Source of the DNA: Bin5 sp965232575
GTDB taxonomy: Bacteria > Chloroflexota > Anaerolineae > Caldilineales > Caldilineaceae
Reading direction: 5' to 3'
Assembly (NCBI GenBank): GCA_965232575.1
Contig: CBDDPZ010000008.1
Span: 310,001 to 374,000, forward strand
DNA: 64,000 nt
Every line of letters starts with the position of its first letter. Position 1 is the first letter of the stretch. The translations under genes and the position numbers were made by a program. Below the pieces are notes generated by a model. That model worked only from the letters and a program-made list of their open reading frames with translations. It had not been told where the DNA came from and did no database searches. This document shows positions 7,701 to 16,421 of this stretch, piece by piece.

Positions 7701-9386
7701 CGCGAGGGGTTGACCGCGCTGGAGTATTTCCTCAGCACGCACGGCGGCCGCAAAGGCCTGGCGGATACCGCTCTGCGCACCGCAGACGCCGGCTATCTGA
7801 CCCGCCGCCTGGTGGATGTGGCCCAGGATGTGATTGTGACCGAGGACGATTGCGGCACCAATGCCGGCATCTGGATCGATGCCGGGAGTTCGAGAGTGAT
7901 GGGCGAGAGCTTCGCCGACCGCGTGGCCACGCGCACGCTTGCCGCCGCGATCATCCCTCCTGATGCCGATGAACCGCTGCTCGAGCGCGATACGGTCATC
8001 GACGAGGCAGCGCTGGCAACCATAGAACGCCATGAAGTGGAGAGGGCATTCGTGTATAGCCCGTTGACCTGTGAATCCCGCTTTGGCCTCTGCAAGAAAT
8101 GTTACGGCACGGACCTGGCCCGAGGGGGGACGGTGGAGCAGGGTGAAGCGGTGGGCATTATCGCGGCACAGTCGATCGGCGAGCCGGGTACGCAACTCAC
8201 GCTGCGCACGTTCCACACCGGCGGTGTGGCGGGCAGTGATGACATCACCCAGGGTTTGCCGCGCGTCGAGGAGCTTTTCGAGGTGCGAAACCCCAAAGGT
8301 GAAGCTGTCATCAGCGAAATCGACGGCAAGGTCGATATCTGGTGGGAAGGCGATCAGCGCATGCTGAAGGTGAGCCGCACCGAGCTCAAACGACGGGAAG
8401 TCGCCATTCCCGAGGGCTATGAGTTGATGGTGGATTCGGATGACCGGGTGCAGGAAGATACGGTCATCGCCCGCAACGGCGACGAGGATGCACAGGGACT
8501 CCTGGCAGGCATGGAGGGCCAGATCTTCGCGGAGAACGGTCAGGTCATCATCCGCCGGGAAGACAACCTGGTATGGGAGACGGATATCCCCGCCAATGCC
8601 CGACTGCGGGTGGAGAAGGGTGAAGAGGTTTCCGCTGGCGAGCAGCTGACCGAAGGCTCGAAGAATCCGAGAGAGATTCTGCGCATTCAGGGCCGGGAAG
8701 CTTGTCAGCTATACCTGTTGGAGCAGGTGCAGCAGGTATACCGCAGCCAGGGCGTTGCCATCCACGACAAGCATATCGAGGTGATCTTGCGCCAACTGCT
8801 GCGACGGGTGATGATCCGGGCGACCGGTGACACCGATTTCCTGCCGGGCGAACTGGTGGACCGATTCCAATTTGAGGATGAGAACAACAAGACGATCGGC
8901 CGCGGCCACCGCCCGGCTAAAGCCGAGCCGGTTGTGCTGGGGCTGACGAAGGCGGCCTTGAATACTGAAAGCTTCCTGGCTGCGGCCAGCTTCCAGGAGA
9001 CGACGCGCGTGCTCACCGATGCCGCAGTGCAAGGGCAGCGGGACGAGTTGCGGGGCCTCAAGGAGAATGTCATCATCGGCAAGCTGATTCCGGTCGGCTC
9101 CGGCTTCAGGACGCGACGCATGTGGGAAGAAGAGAAGCAGCAGGTCGTTGAGCAGCTGGCCCAACAGCACGAAGTCGCCGATGAGGGGCTGAGCGAGCTC
9201 GAGTTCGACCTGGACGATCCCGATCTGGATCTGGCCGATCTCTCCGGTTTGGCGGAGATGGGAATCGGCCCGCTGGGGGGAATGCTGTCCGGGTTCGGCG
9301 GTAACGTCGAGGAGGAAGAGCTCGACTTCGACTTCAACAGCCTGAAGGACGAGGACAGCGAAGAGATCAACGTCGACCTGCGTTAG
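4770..9386 (+). CDS. rpoC: DNA-directed RNA polymerase subunit beta'
   Basis: Catalytic beta' subunit, 1538 residues, longer than the usual 1200-1400. The first zinc site (CxC and CxxC around residues 47-85) and the metal-binding NADFDGDQ loop (about residue 625) are present. So is the second zinc cluster: DDCGTNAG at about 1026, then Cys residues in LTCESRFGLCKKC at about 1100. Residues about 130-330 form a Glu/Gln-rich coiled-coil insert in the N-terminal clamp region, an insertion place also used in Thermus. Residues about 733-790, just before RTTIGRIIFN, resemble the helix-hairpin-helix alpha-CTD and are not in standard beta'. The C-terminal tail is acidic. ATG with AAAGGAG 5 nt upstream supports the start. 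It is co-transcribed with rpoB, and a hairpin terminator follows. Confidence 0.98.
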   Translation: MEVRDFDAIRISLASPDQIDEWSFGEVTKPETINYRTLRPERDGLFCERIFGPQKDWECACGKYKRVRYKGIVCDKCGVEVAPQRVRRERMGHIQLASPVSHIWYVKGVPSHLGLLLNISPRHLERVLYFAQFIITDVNEDARGRAIQRLERELQMGIARLENESQEQIDDIEGSAQSQLDELDAEEQAQIARLDERINRSSSETISQAQRLQDWIQINLGKKAPEDKSLDWVDDPIIAAKKTVTADHERTVNDHVQERLDTLQSESDEEKSDIRTQIQAKQTYIRQELEGLLEKMREDVAEQRERLQSGAEEELDELKSMHEMQLLTETRYRELADRWGNIFKAGMGAEAIRDIVAKVDLDALAKELRLEIFTTKSKQRRKKAAKRLRVVENFRKSGNRPEWMVLTILPVIPPELRPMVQLDGGRFATSDLNDLYRRVINRNNRLKRLLDLGAPDVIVRNEKRMLQEAVDSLIDNGRRGRAVSRSGKRKLKSLSDMLKGKQGRFRRNLLGKRVDYSGRSVIVIGPTLKLHQCGLPKKMALELFKPFVMRRLVEDNYAHNIKSAKRMVDRQQSEVWDELEEICKERPVLLNRAPTLHRLGIQAFEVTLVEGSAIQLHPLVCDAFNADFDGDQMAVHVPLSQSAVDEARQLMLSSQNLLKPSSGEPIVGPSKDMVMGVYYLTIEENESTPDEELPLFSSMDEAEYIYSLGHVKLRDSIRARFTTRFDVQPIESMEVSERVMDALQEYGIATVGALMDIYAQGERHMIQEIPAFGLAAMNEVRDALRKLNLLGAAWPQDRIIRTTIGRIIFNRALPEELWFVNDLLDKKGVNEVIDLCYKHLGREVTAETVDNIKDLGFEYATRSGITIAVSDIQVPHEKDEIIERTSDEVAEAERQYRRGLITEEELYEKTVELWTRAADEVTAEVRKLLSPLEGLGAMAHSGSTKGGVNTVRQLAGMRGLIAGPNGRIIPLPIRSNFREGLTALEYFLSTHGGRKGLADTALRTADAGYLTRRLVDVAQDVIVTEDDCGTNAGIWIDAGSSRVMGESFADRVATRTLAAAIIPPDADEPLLERDTVIDEAALATIERHEVERAFVYSPLTCESRFGLCKKCYGTDLARGGTVEQGEAVGIIAAQSIGEPGTQLTLRTFHTGGVAGSDDITQGLPRVEELFEVRNPKGEAVISEIDGKVDIWWEGDQRMLKVSRTELKRREVAIPEGYELMVDSDDRVQEDTVIARNGDEDAQGLLAGMEGQIFAENGQVIIRREDNLVWETDIPANARLRVEKGEEVSAGEQLTEGSKNPREILRIQGREACQLYLLEQVQQVYRSQGVAIHDKHIEVILRQLLRRVMIRATGDTDFLPGELVDRFQFEDENNKTIGRGHRPAKAEPVVLGLTKAALNTESFLAAASFQETTRVLTDAAVQGQRDELRGLKENVIIGKLIPVGSGFRTRRMWEEEKQQVVEQLAQQHEVADEGLSELEFDLDDPDLDLADLSGLAEMGIGPLGGMLSGFGGNVEEEELDFDFNSLKDEDSEEINVDLR

Positions 9387-9414
9387 CAGCCAGGTCGTAT
9401 GCAGATGTTCAGAC

Positions 9415-9450
9415 AAGGGTGGAAGACACCGGTTCTCCACCCTTTCTCTT
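9415..9450 (+). terminator. rho-independent terminator after rpoC
   Basis: A perfect 9-bp stem (AAGGGTGGA at 9415-9423 with TCCACCCTT at 9436-9444), a 12-nt loop and a T-rich tail, 29 bp after the rpoC stop. Confidence 0.65.
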
Positions 9451-9840
9451 TCCCCTGGACTTTGCGCCGCTGGCAGCATCCTTGCGCCTTTGGCGGCGGC
9501 TGGACAGTCTGCTTCGGGCATTTGCAGACACCTGCCAGGCTCCACACGACCGCAACCCCCTGTTCGCTCTCAGATCCCTTACCAACCTCTCGCATACTCT
9601 CATATGCTCTCGAGCAACGCTCGACTATGCGCTTACGAGTTGGCTGCGAGAATTCGGCAGTTGATTGGGCGCCATTGAGACCGCCCCGCTGCCTTCCCTC
9701 TAGGGTGCATCCACGCCATCGTGCCTGCGGTCGGAACTTGCTCCGAGATGGGAGGTTTTTAGCCAGAATCCGGTGGAGACACCCACAGGCAGACGCAGGG
9801 GTCCCTCCGCATTGGGCGATGCACCTCCCTCTTTGGGCGC
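9451..9840. other. noncoding gap between rpoC and recA
   Basis: No convincing gene was seen. The stretch carries a GGGTGCATCC match at about 9703-9712 and a degenerate ATTGGG-CG-ATGCACC at 9811-9825, both resembling parts of the conserved upstream element. Neither keeps the full motif. Confidence 0.4.
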
Positions 9841-9869
9841 TTGCATACTCCTTGCACATACAGTACACT
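9841..9869 (+). promoter_or_regulatory. probable recA promoter
   Basis: TTGCAT at 9841-9846, a 17-bp spacer and TACACT at 9864-9869, giving a leader of about 177 nt before recA. No known LexA-box type was recognised nearby. Confidence 0.5.
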
Positions 9870-10052
9870 TAAAAGCAGAGTCATCACTCTGCCACCGAGT
9901 AGCCAAGCTGTATATTTGGTTGCCATAATCTGTTGCCCTATGGTAGCGGTAAGATGATATGGCCGCCGACTCAGCGAAGCTATGGCACGGTGGTATCAAT
10001 CTTTTTTGGAACCTCTATTCGGCTCTGGGCCGGTAGAGCAGCGGAGTTTACG

Positions 10053-11075
10053 ATGGCGGATACCGGTCGTCAGAAAGCATTGGATACAACCCTCGCCACG
10101 TTGAGCAAGCGTTATGGAGAGGGGATCATCATGAGGCTGGGGGAGGCAAGCCGGCTGGATGTGGCTGCGATACCGACAGGCAGTCTGAGTCTGGACATAG
10201 CGCTGGGCGTAGGAGGCATTCCCCGCGGACGCATCATCGAGGTGTATGGGCCGGAGAGTTCGGGCAAGACGACGCTGTGTCTGCATGCGATTGCGGAATC
10301 ACAGAGGATGGGAGGGGTCTGCGGTTTTGTGGATGTAGAGCATGCGCTGGACCCGAGCTATGCGCGCAAGATCGGAGTGGATGTCGAGGAGTTGTACGTA
10401 TCGCAGCCGGATACAGGGGAGCAGGCGCTGGAAATCGCGGAGGCGCTGGTGCGTTCGGGCGCGATGGACGTGGTGGTGGTGGACAGTGTGGCTGCGCTGG
10501 TGCCGCGTGCGGAGATCGAAGGAGAGATGGGAGACACGCATGTTGGCTTGCAGGCGCGGCTGATGAGTCAGGCGTTGCGGAAGCTGGTGGGAGCGGTGAA
10601 GACGACCGACACGAGCATGATCTTCACCAACCAGTTGCGCCAGAAGATCGGGATCATGTTTGGCAATCCGGAGACGACGTCCGGGGGGATGGCGCTGAAG
10701 TTCTATGCCAGTGTGCGTTTGGACGTACGGCGGATCCAGTCGATCAAGCAGGGGAGTGACGTGATCGGGAACCGGACGCGCGTGACGGTGCGCAAGAACA
10801 AGGTGGCGGCGCCGTTCAAGGTGGCGGAGTTCGACATCATGTACAACGAGGGAGTCAGCACGCAGGGGGACCTGCTGGACCTGGGTGTTGAGTTCGACAT
10901 CATCGAGAAACGCGGGGCTTTCTACCGCTACAGCGATGATTTGCTCGGTCAGGGACGTGAAGCCGCCAAAAAGCGTCTGCGCGAAAATCCAGAAGTAGCC
11001 TCCCAAATCGACAGCATCATCAGGGAAAGAACAGGGCTCCCAGTCCGCGCCAACGGAGACAAGGTTCAAGCCTGA
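10053..11075 (+). CDS. recA: recombinase RecA
   Basis: RecA strand-exchange ATPase, 340 residues, of normal length. Walker A GPESSGKT is at residues 66-73. The DNA-binding loop regions are intact, including the conserved GGMALKFYASVRLDVRR stretch. The reading frame extends upstream to 9933, but only the ATG at 10053 has a suitable ribosome-binding site (GCGGAG, 6 nt) and gives the family's normal N terminus. It acts in recombinational repair and SOS induction. recX lies 0.6 kb downstream on the same strand, the usual partner order, but a terminator separates them. Confidence 0.98.
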   Translation: MADTGRQKALDTTLATLSKRYGEGIIMRLGEASRLDVAAIPTGSLSLDIALGVGGIPRGRIIEVYGPESSGKTTLCLHAIAESQRMGGVCGFVDVEHALDPSYARKIGVDVEELYVSQPDTGEQALEIAEALVRSGAMDVVVVDSVAALVPRAEIEGEMGDTHVGLQARLMSQALRKLVGAVKTTDTSMIFTNQLRQKIGIMFGNPETTSGGMALKFYASVRLDVRRIQSIKQGSDVIGNRTRVTVRKNKVAAPFKVAEFDIMYNEGVSTQGDLLDLGVEFDIIEKRGAFYRYSDDLLGQGREAAKKRLRENPEVASQIDSIIRERTGLPVRANGDKVQA

Positions 11076-11102
11076 CTAAGTTCCGGTACAGGACAACATG
11101 CC

Positions 11103-11138
11103 TAGTGCAGGCAGTATTGCACTGTCTTTATCTTTTTT
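11103..11138 (+). terminator. terminator after recA
   Basis: AGTGCA at 11104-11109 pairs with TGCACT at 11118-11123. A T-rich run follows to 11138. The stem is short, but the tail is good and it lies 28 bp after the recA stop. Confidence 0.6.
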
Positions 11139-11698
11139 GTTCCTTCATGTGCAAACATTCACATGAGTCACAATACACCGAAAGGTCTCAAACGTCGCAC
11201 GTGTTGCCATAATTGAAAACGCTTACCACAGCGCTCTCAAGTTGGACGCGATTTTGTGCTGACACACTACCGCCAAAAACCAGGATAGCAACCAAAAATT
11301 CATTTATTCCATTTCATACGGGGTTGCCCTGGGTCGCTGACACAATTGAACAGATGATTTGGCAGACGTTCGCATAAGCTGTTGATCGCTTATGGCGGAT
11401 CGAACGTTATGACGAGTGTTGATGTAAAGCCGGCTGTTGACACGGACATATAGACTTACAGACAACCACCCTCCGCAATTCTCCCCCATTTGCGTGCGGG
11501 CAAGCCGATCTTGAATCGGTGAGTTGTGTAATGCAACAGCGGGTGTCCACATAAAATCGCCCTCATTGAGGCGCAATGTTGAACTGATGCGTCTTTTTTC
11601 TGGCAGAGTCTGATCTTAGACGAAAACTCAGGCGATGCCATGTTGAGACTTTCAAGTCGCTGTGGTCTATGGCCATGGCGATTTTTTTTGGGCCGATT
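11139..11698. other. noncoding gap between recA and recX
   Basis: No supported gene. The stretch is lower in G+C than its surroundings. It has a short hairpin, CATAAGC with GCTTATG near 11374-11395, and another, CCGAT with ATCGG near 11506-11520. A promoter for recX/rny must lie here or just before rny, but none stands out. Confidence 0.4.
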
Positions 11699-12394
11699 AT
11701 GACAGACAAAACGATTACAGCATTGCGTTTCCAAAAGAGAGACAAGGAACGAGTCAATCTCTTTTTGGACAGCGAATATGCGTTCCCGTTGCCGGCAGTG
11801 GAAGCCGCCCAACTGAGGATTGGGCAGCAACTCAGTGAGCAGGAGATCGAGGAACTGAAAGCTGTCGATCTGCGCAGCCGCGGCTACAACAGGGCACTGC
11901 GTTTCCTGGCAGTGCGCCCCCGCAGCCAGGTGGAGGTGCGGCGCAATCTCCAGGCGTACCGGCCAAGGGGCGGGCGGCGCCTGAGCTCGACACAGATCGA
12001 ATGGATCATCGCGAAGCTGCTGGAAAGACAGTACCTCGACGACCGGGAATTCGCCCGCTTCTGGGTGGAGCAACGCAATCAATTTCGACCCGTTGCACCA
12101 AGGGCGCTGCGATATGAGTTGCGCCAAAAAGGTGTCGATGAAAGCGTTGCCCAGGAGATTATTGACAAATTGAGTGACGCGACTTCGGCCTGCGAAGCCG
12201 CTGCCCGCAGCCGTCTGTACAGATGGCGAGAGGAGACCAACCCTGCTCAGTTCCGCAGGAAACTGGGCAGCTTTCTGCAGCGCCGAGGGTTTGACTGGGA
12301 AGTGGCCCAGGCCGTGATCGACCGAATCTGGCAAGAGTTGGAAGAGGCGCGCGTCCTGTCTCACACCATCCAGGAGAAGCGGTGGGACGGGTAA
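11699..12394 (+). CDS. recX: regulatory protein RecX
   Basis: RecX family modulator of RecA filaments, about 231 residues from ATG 11699; an in-frame ATG at 11669 is the alternative, and neither has a clear ribosome-binding site. The three-helix repeat pattern is clear. One copy has the RxxxEVRRNL and DDREFARFWVEQR type motifs; another has PRALRYELRQKGV; the C-terminal repeat has RKLGSFLQRRGFDWEVAQAVI. The N-terminal part (about 60 residues, ITALRFQKRDKERVNLFLD) is the extension common in Gram-positive and Chloroflexota RecX. It sits between recA and rny. Confidence 0.93.
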   Translation: MTDKTITALRFQKRDKERVNLFLDSEYAFPLPAVEAAQLRIGQQLSEQEIEELKAVDLRSRGYNRALRFLAVRPRSQVEVRRNLQAYRPRGGRRLSSTQIEWIIAKLLERQYLDDREFARFWVEQRNQFRPVAPRALRYELRQKGVDESVAQEIIDKLSDATSACEAAARSRLYRWREETNPAQFRRKLGSFLQRRGFDWEVAQAVIDRIWQELEEARVLSHTIQEKRWDG

Positions 12395-12539
12395 GCTGGA
12401 TTGGTGTGGCCATTGAAACAACAATGAACATAAAAGGGTTCAGGCGTATGAATGGAGGGAAGAATAGGATACGCCTGCATCTAACCGGCCCAGCCATAGG
12501 CATTTCGGGTTGTACGCATCCAAACCAAGGGGTTCGGAT

Positions 12540-14111
12540 ATGGACTTGCTAGTTGTAGTTGCTATTGTCGTCGCGGCCTTGATTGGCGCGGCGATCGTCG
12601 GGTATCTGATATATTTTGCTTATCGACGCGGGTTGACATCCGGCGCACGTCAAGAGATGGAGCGGCAGGAACTCGCTGTGCAGAGCGCGGAGGCACAGGC
12701 GACCCAAATTCTTACGGAAGCCGAGGCAGAAATTCAACGTCAGCAGCTTGCTCTGAGGGAGGAGGAAGTACGAATCCGGAGCGAACTGGACGCCACACGC
12801 ACCCGCCAGCGCAGAGATCTGGATCGTAGTGAAAGCCGGCTACGCAATCGTCAGGAGCAGATCGATAAACGGGTCGATCAGATCGAAAACCGCGAACGCA
12901 AGCTGAACCAGAGGGAAAGCGGGCTGGACAAACGTGCGGCAGATCTGGAAGCCGCCGAACAACAGCGTAATGAAGAGCTACAGCGCGTGGCCCATATGAC
13001 CCAGGACGAGGCCAAAGAGATTTTGCTCCGGGAGGCGGAAAGGAACTCGCGACAGGAGCTTGCCCGTACAATTCGTGAGGTTGAGGCGGAAACCCAGGAG
13101 GTCGCCGAACGCCGCGCCAGAGAGATCATCACCCTGTCTGTGGAACGGATCGCCAGCGAGCATGTCACCGAATATTCCGTCAGCGCTGTGAACCTGCCAT
13201 CCGATGAGATGAAAGGCCGAATCATCGGACGGCAGGGGCGAAACATTCGCGCCATCGAACAGGCGACAGGCGTCGACCTGGTTGTCGACGACACACCGGA
13301 AGCGATCCTGATAAGCAGCTTCGACCCTGTACGACGTGAGGTCGCGCGCATCTCTCTCAGCAAACTGGTCTCCGACGGCCGTATCCATCCGGCCCGTATC
13401 GAGAAAGAGGTCGAGCGGGCCCAACAGGAGGTGAACCAGGTCATTCAGGAGGCTGGGGAGCAGGCCTTGATCGAGACGAATACCCAGGGGTTGCACAGAG
13501 AGATCCAGAAACTGCTCGGCCGTCTGAAGTTCCGCACCAGCTACGGGCAAAATCAGTATTACCACGCGATTGAGACCGCGCATCTGGCGGCAGTGATCGC
13601 CGAAGAGCTGCACGCAGATGTAAAGACCAGCCGCATCGGGGGTCTGCTGCATGACCTTGGCAAGGCCGTCAGCCATGAGATCGACGGCCCGCACGCCATC
13701 GTCGGCGGTGAAATCGCCAAGCGCTACGGGCTCAATGCCAGGATCGTCAACTGCATCGCCAGCCATCATGGCGAAGTCGAACCGGAATCGATCGAAGCCA
13801 TCATCGTGGCGGCGGCCGACGCCATCAGCGGCGCCCGGCCGGGCGCCCGCCGCGAAAGCCTCGAAGCCTATGTCAAACGGGTGACAGCCTTGGAGGATAT
13901 TGCAAACAGCTTTGAGGGGGTGAATCAGACATTCGCCATTCAGGCCGGCCGCGAAATCCGGGTGATCGTGCAGCCGGATGAAGTCGACGATCTGCAGGTC
14001 ATTGAACTGGGGAAAAACATAGCCAGCAAGATCGAGGACAACCTGGAATATCCGGGACAAATTCGCGTAACTGTCATTCGCGAAACCCGCTCTGTTTCCC
14101 ACGCAACCTAG
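12540..14111 (+). CDS. rny: ribonuclease Y
   Basis: Membrane-anchored endoribonuclease that starts mRNA decay, 523 residues. The order is one N-terminal membrane helix (residues 1-28), a long charged coiled coil (about 30-190), a KH RNA-binding domain with GRIIGRQGRNIRAIE (about 220), and an HD metal-phosphohydrolase domain with HDLGKA and HH residues (about 340-430). ATG 12540 is chosen because AAGGGG lies 7 nt upstream and the membrane helix starts there. An upstream TTG at 12510 is less likely. The gene converges on ricT, whose product partners RNase Y in Bacillus. Confidence 0.97.
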   Translation: MDLLVVVAIVVAALIGAAIVGYLIYFAYRRGLTSGARQEMERQELAVQSAEAQATQILTEAEAEIQRQQLALREEEVRIRSELDATRTRQRRDLDRSESRLRNRQEQIDKRVDQIENRERKLNQRESGLDKRAADLEAAEQQRNEELQRVAHMTQDEAKEILLREAERNSRQELARTIREVEAETQEVAERRAREIITLSVERIASEHVTEYSVSAVNLPSDEMKGRIIGRQGRNIRAIEQATGVDLVVDDTPEAILISSFDPVRREVARISLSKLVSDGRIHPARIEKEVERAQQEVNQVIQEAGEQALIETNTQGLHREIQKLLGRLKFRTSYGQNQYYHAIETAHLAAVIAEELHADVKTSRIGGLLHDLGKAVSHEIDGPHAIVGGEIAKRYGLNARIVNCIASHHGEVEPESIEAIIVAAADAISGARPGARRESLEAYVKRVTALEDIANSFEGVNQTFAIQAGREIRVIVQPDEVDDLQVIELGKNIASKIEDNLEYPGQIRVTVIRETRSVSHAT

Positions 14112-14274
14112 CGCGCAGTTATCGTTATCGCGGCTGCATACAACGCCTGTCCGACTGACACTGCTGGAACGACCGCCGGCGCTGGCTATGCAGCGCGGCC
14201 CCTGCAGCATCCGCTCCTCTCTGGCGGGGCGCCGAATCTGCCTGCTCTTCCTGGCCTGCCGTGCCGGCGGCGGT

Positions 14275-15144
14275 CTATTTCTCGCCAGCGCGTCGCTTGA
14301 CGGTGCAGCCACCGCAGGTGCCGCAGCCCCCGTCTTTTTCCTTCTTCCCCGTAATCAACTCTGATAGTCCGAACTCGGCCAGGACGTTATTCTCAAGCAG
14401 AACCGTCACACTTTCCTTAAGCGGGTGCAGGTGACGGATCCGGCCTTTGCCCTGATGCGTCGTCACCTCTGCCCCGACCTTCGGCATCTTCTTGTTTGCC
14501 TTCTTGTAGATCGGATCTTCATAGGAGAGGCAACAGAGCAGCCGGCCGCAGACACCGCTGATCTCGTCCTGATTCAGAGGCAACTGCTGGTTTTTTGCCT
14601 GCCGGATGCTCACCGAGGCAAATTCGCGCAGCCAGCTGGTGCAGCAGAGCTGGCGGCCGCACTTGCCCACGCCGTCCAGCAACTTGGCCTCGTCCCGCAC
14701 GCCAATCTGGCGCATCTCGATGCGCGTGTGAAAAGTGCGGGCCAGATCGCGTACAAGCGCGCGAAAATCAACCCGTTGCTCCGCAGCGAAGTAGACGATC
14801 AGCCTGCCGCCCTCGTAGTTGTATTCACAGCGATGCACCTTGATATCCAATTTATGTGCCTTCGCCTTCTCGCGGCAGACGGTCACCGCCTCGGCCTGCT
14901 TCCCTTTCCACAAGTCCTTCTGCAAAAGGTCCCATGGCGTTGCCCGGCGTATCACCCGCTTGATATCGCCGACGATTTCGTTGTCGGAAACATCGTGCGG
15001 CCCCTGAACGATCTGCACCAGGTCCCGGCCTTTGACCGTATCCACGATTACATAATCTTTCGGCGCCAGATCCGTGTGGTCAACCGGATCGAAGAAGTAT
15101 ATCTTCGTAACGGGCTTGAATTGGGCTCCGACTACGGTGGGCAT
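14275..15144 (-). CDS. ricT: PSP1 domain regulator RicT (YaaT)
   Basis: 289-residue PSP1-domain protein. The cysteine-rich core is plain: GVGKCGRQLCC followed by GVCGRLLCC (about residues 165-215). In Bacillus the RicT complex binds Fe-S clusters and steers RNase Y. The extra C-terminal CGTCGGC is unusual and could add a metal site. It is directly downstream of holB, the same order as the holB-yaaT pair of Firmicutes, and lies tail-to-tail with rny, 163 bp away. Confidence 0.92.
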   Translation of the reverse strand: MPTVVGAQFKPVTKIYFFDPVDHTDLAPKDYVIVDTVKGRDLVQIVQGPHDVSDNEIVGDIKRVIRRATPWDLLQKDLWKGKQAEAVTVCREKAKAHKLDIKVHRCEYNYEGGRLIVYFAAEQRVDFRALVRDLARTFHTRIEMRQIGVRDEAKLLDGVGKCGRQLCCTSWLREFASVSIRQAKNQQLPLNQDEISGVCGRLLCCLSYEDPIYKKANKKMPKVGAEVTTHQGKGRIRHLHPLKESVTVLLENNVLAEFGLSELITGKKEKDGGCGTCGGCTVKRRAGEK

Positions 15145-15216
15145 AATAGATTCTCCATGATCACTGCCGCTACGGGTACTGCCCCGGCTCTCTGCTTGTG
15201 TGCTGTTGCATACCTG

Positions 15217-16236
15217 TCAGGCGTGCGGCCGCGGCATCTGCAATAGAAGCACGTCCAGCGCCAACCCTGTATTGACTGTATGCCGCAGGTAACCCTCGAT
15301 GCGGCTTAAGGTGCGCAGATAGGCCTGGACATCGACAGGGCGAAAGTCGCTGGCCGCATCCGCGAGTGTGTCCAGTAGATCGATGTTGGCGCACTGCTCC
15401 AGACAGCCGGACTGGGCCAGCATCACATCGCGCCACCAGCTCGTCCACAACGCAAGCAGGGTGAACAGTCGAGTCTGGTTGCGCGCAGCCGCCAGCTTCT
15501 GTGCAAAAGCAAGGCGAGCCACCCGGCTGCTCCGGCTGAGCTCCTGCAACTCCGCCAGCCGTTCGCTCCTTTCCGCCAGCGGCTCCGGCTGGTCGATCTG
15601 GTCAACGGCCCAGCCCAGGCAGCCGTTCGCCAATCGTGCCAGCAGCGCGGCCTCCTGCGCAGACGCGCCCCAGCGTGCCAGCAGCGCGTCTTCCATGACC
15701 TGCTCCCCAAGCGGCCGCAACGCCAGAACCTGGCAGCGGCTGACGATCGTTGGCAAGAGAGCGGACCGGTCCAGGGCGGTCAGACAGAGGACCACGTGCG
15801 GCGGCGGCTCCTCCAGAGTCTTCAGCAGTTTATTGGCGAAGCTGACGTGAGCTCTGTGCGCGTCCCGAATCAGAAAGACCTTGTAGCGCCCCTCCATCGG
15901 GTGCAGCAACGCCTGACGAACGATGTCGGCCGCCTGTTCAGCGCGATGAAGGCCATTCTCCCTGTCCGGCTGCCCGTTGCGGTCCGTCGGCGGCAGCAAG
16001 ATGAAATCGGGATGGCTGCCGGACTGCATGAGACGGCATGAGCGGCAGTTCGCGCATGCCTGCCCGTCAACGCCTTGCTTACAGAGAAGCGACTGGGCAA
16101 AGCTACGTGCCAGTGTCGACTTGCCCAGTTGGGCCGCGCCCACAAACAGATAGGCATGGCGCAACCTGTCATGCTGGATACCATTCTGCAACAGTTGGAC
16201 AGCCCACTGATGGCCTACGACCGGGCCTTCAGCCAC
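15217..16236 (-). CDS. holB: DNA polymerase III subunit delta'
   Basis: Clamp-loader delta' subunit, 339 residues. A P-loop-like GAAQLGKST (about residues 33-41), a four-Cys zinc module (CxxCxxC near residue 62), the SFANKLLKTLEEPP stretch and the SRC sensor region mark the AAA+ clamp-loader fold. Start is GTG 16236 with GAGGGAG 9 nt before it. It probably begins an operon with ricT, 72 bp downstream. It takes the place after rplL where rpoB usually sits. Confidence 0.93.
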   Translation of the reverse strand: MAEGPVVGHQWAVQLLQNGIQHDRLRHAYLFVGAAQLGKSTLARSFAQSLLCKQGVDGQACANCRSCRLMQSGSHPDFILLPPTDRNGQPDRENGLHRAEQAADIVRQALLHPMEGRYKVFLIRDAHRAHVSFANKLLKTLEEPPPHVVLCLTALDRSALLPTIVSRCQVLALRPLGEQVMEDALLARWGASAQEAALLARLANGCLGWAVDQIDQPEPLAERSERLAELQELSRSSRVARLAFAQKLAAARNQTRLFTLLALWTSWWRDVMLAQSGCLEQCANIDLLDTLADAASDFRPVDVQAYLRTLSRIEGYLRHTVNTGLALDVLLLQMPRPHA

Positions 16237-16363
16237 TTGTATCTCCCTCTCTTATTCTGTAGCGAGGTATCGCGGCATTCTATCACACTGCCAATCTGCG
16301 GACAAGCACTCCCGGATTTTGGGGCCGCGCCCGCAGCGCCCGGCTGCTGTCCGCCGGGGCCCT

Positions 16364-16401
16364 GAAAAAAAGGAGTGCATCCGTTTATGGATGCACCCCT
16401 T
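16364..16401 (-). terminator. terminator of the rplJ-rplL operon
   Basis: On the - strand AGGGGTGCATCC (16400-16389) pairs with GGATGCACTCCT (16382-16371), with one mismatch and a 6-nt loop. A run of seven T follows. It lies 21 bp after the rplL stop. The stem contains GGATGCACCC, part of the conserved upstream element, perhaps by chance. Confidence 0.85.
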
Positions 16402-16421
16402 TGATTGGTCCGCCTGGAAGG

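Noticed and set aside
9811..9825. Conserved-element match before recA (ATTGGG-CG-ATGCACC)
   Set aside because: It has a 2-bp insertion, no C-run and a 13-16-bp distance to the -35 that depends on where its end is set; too weak to count.
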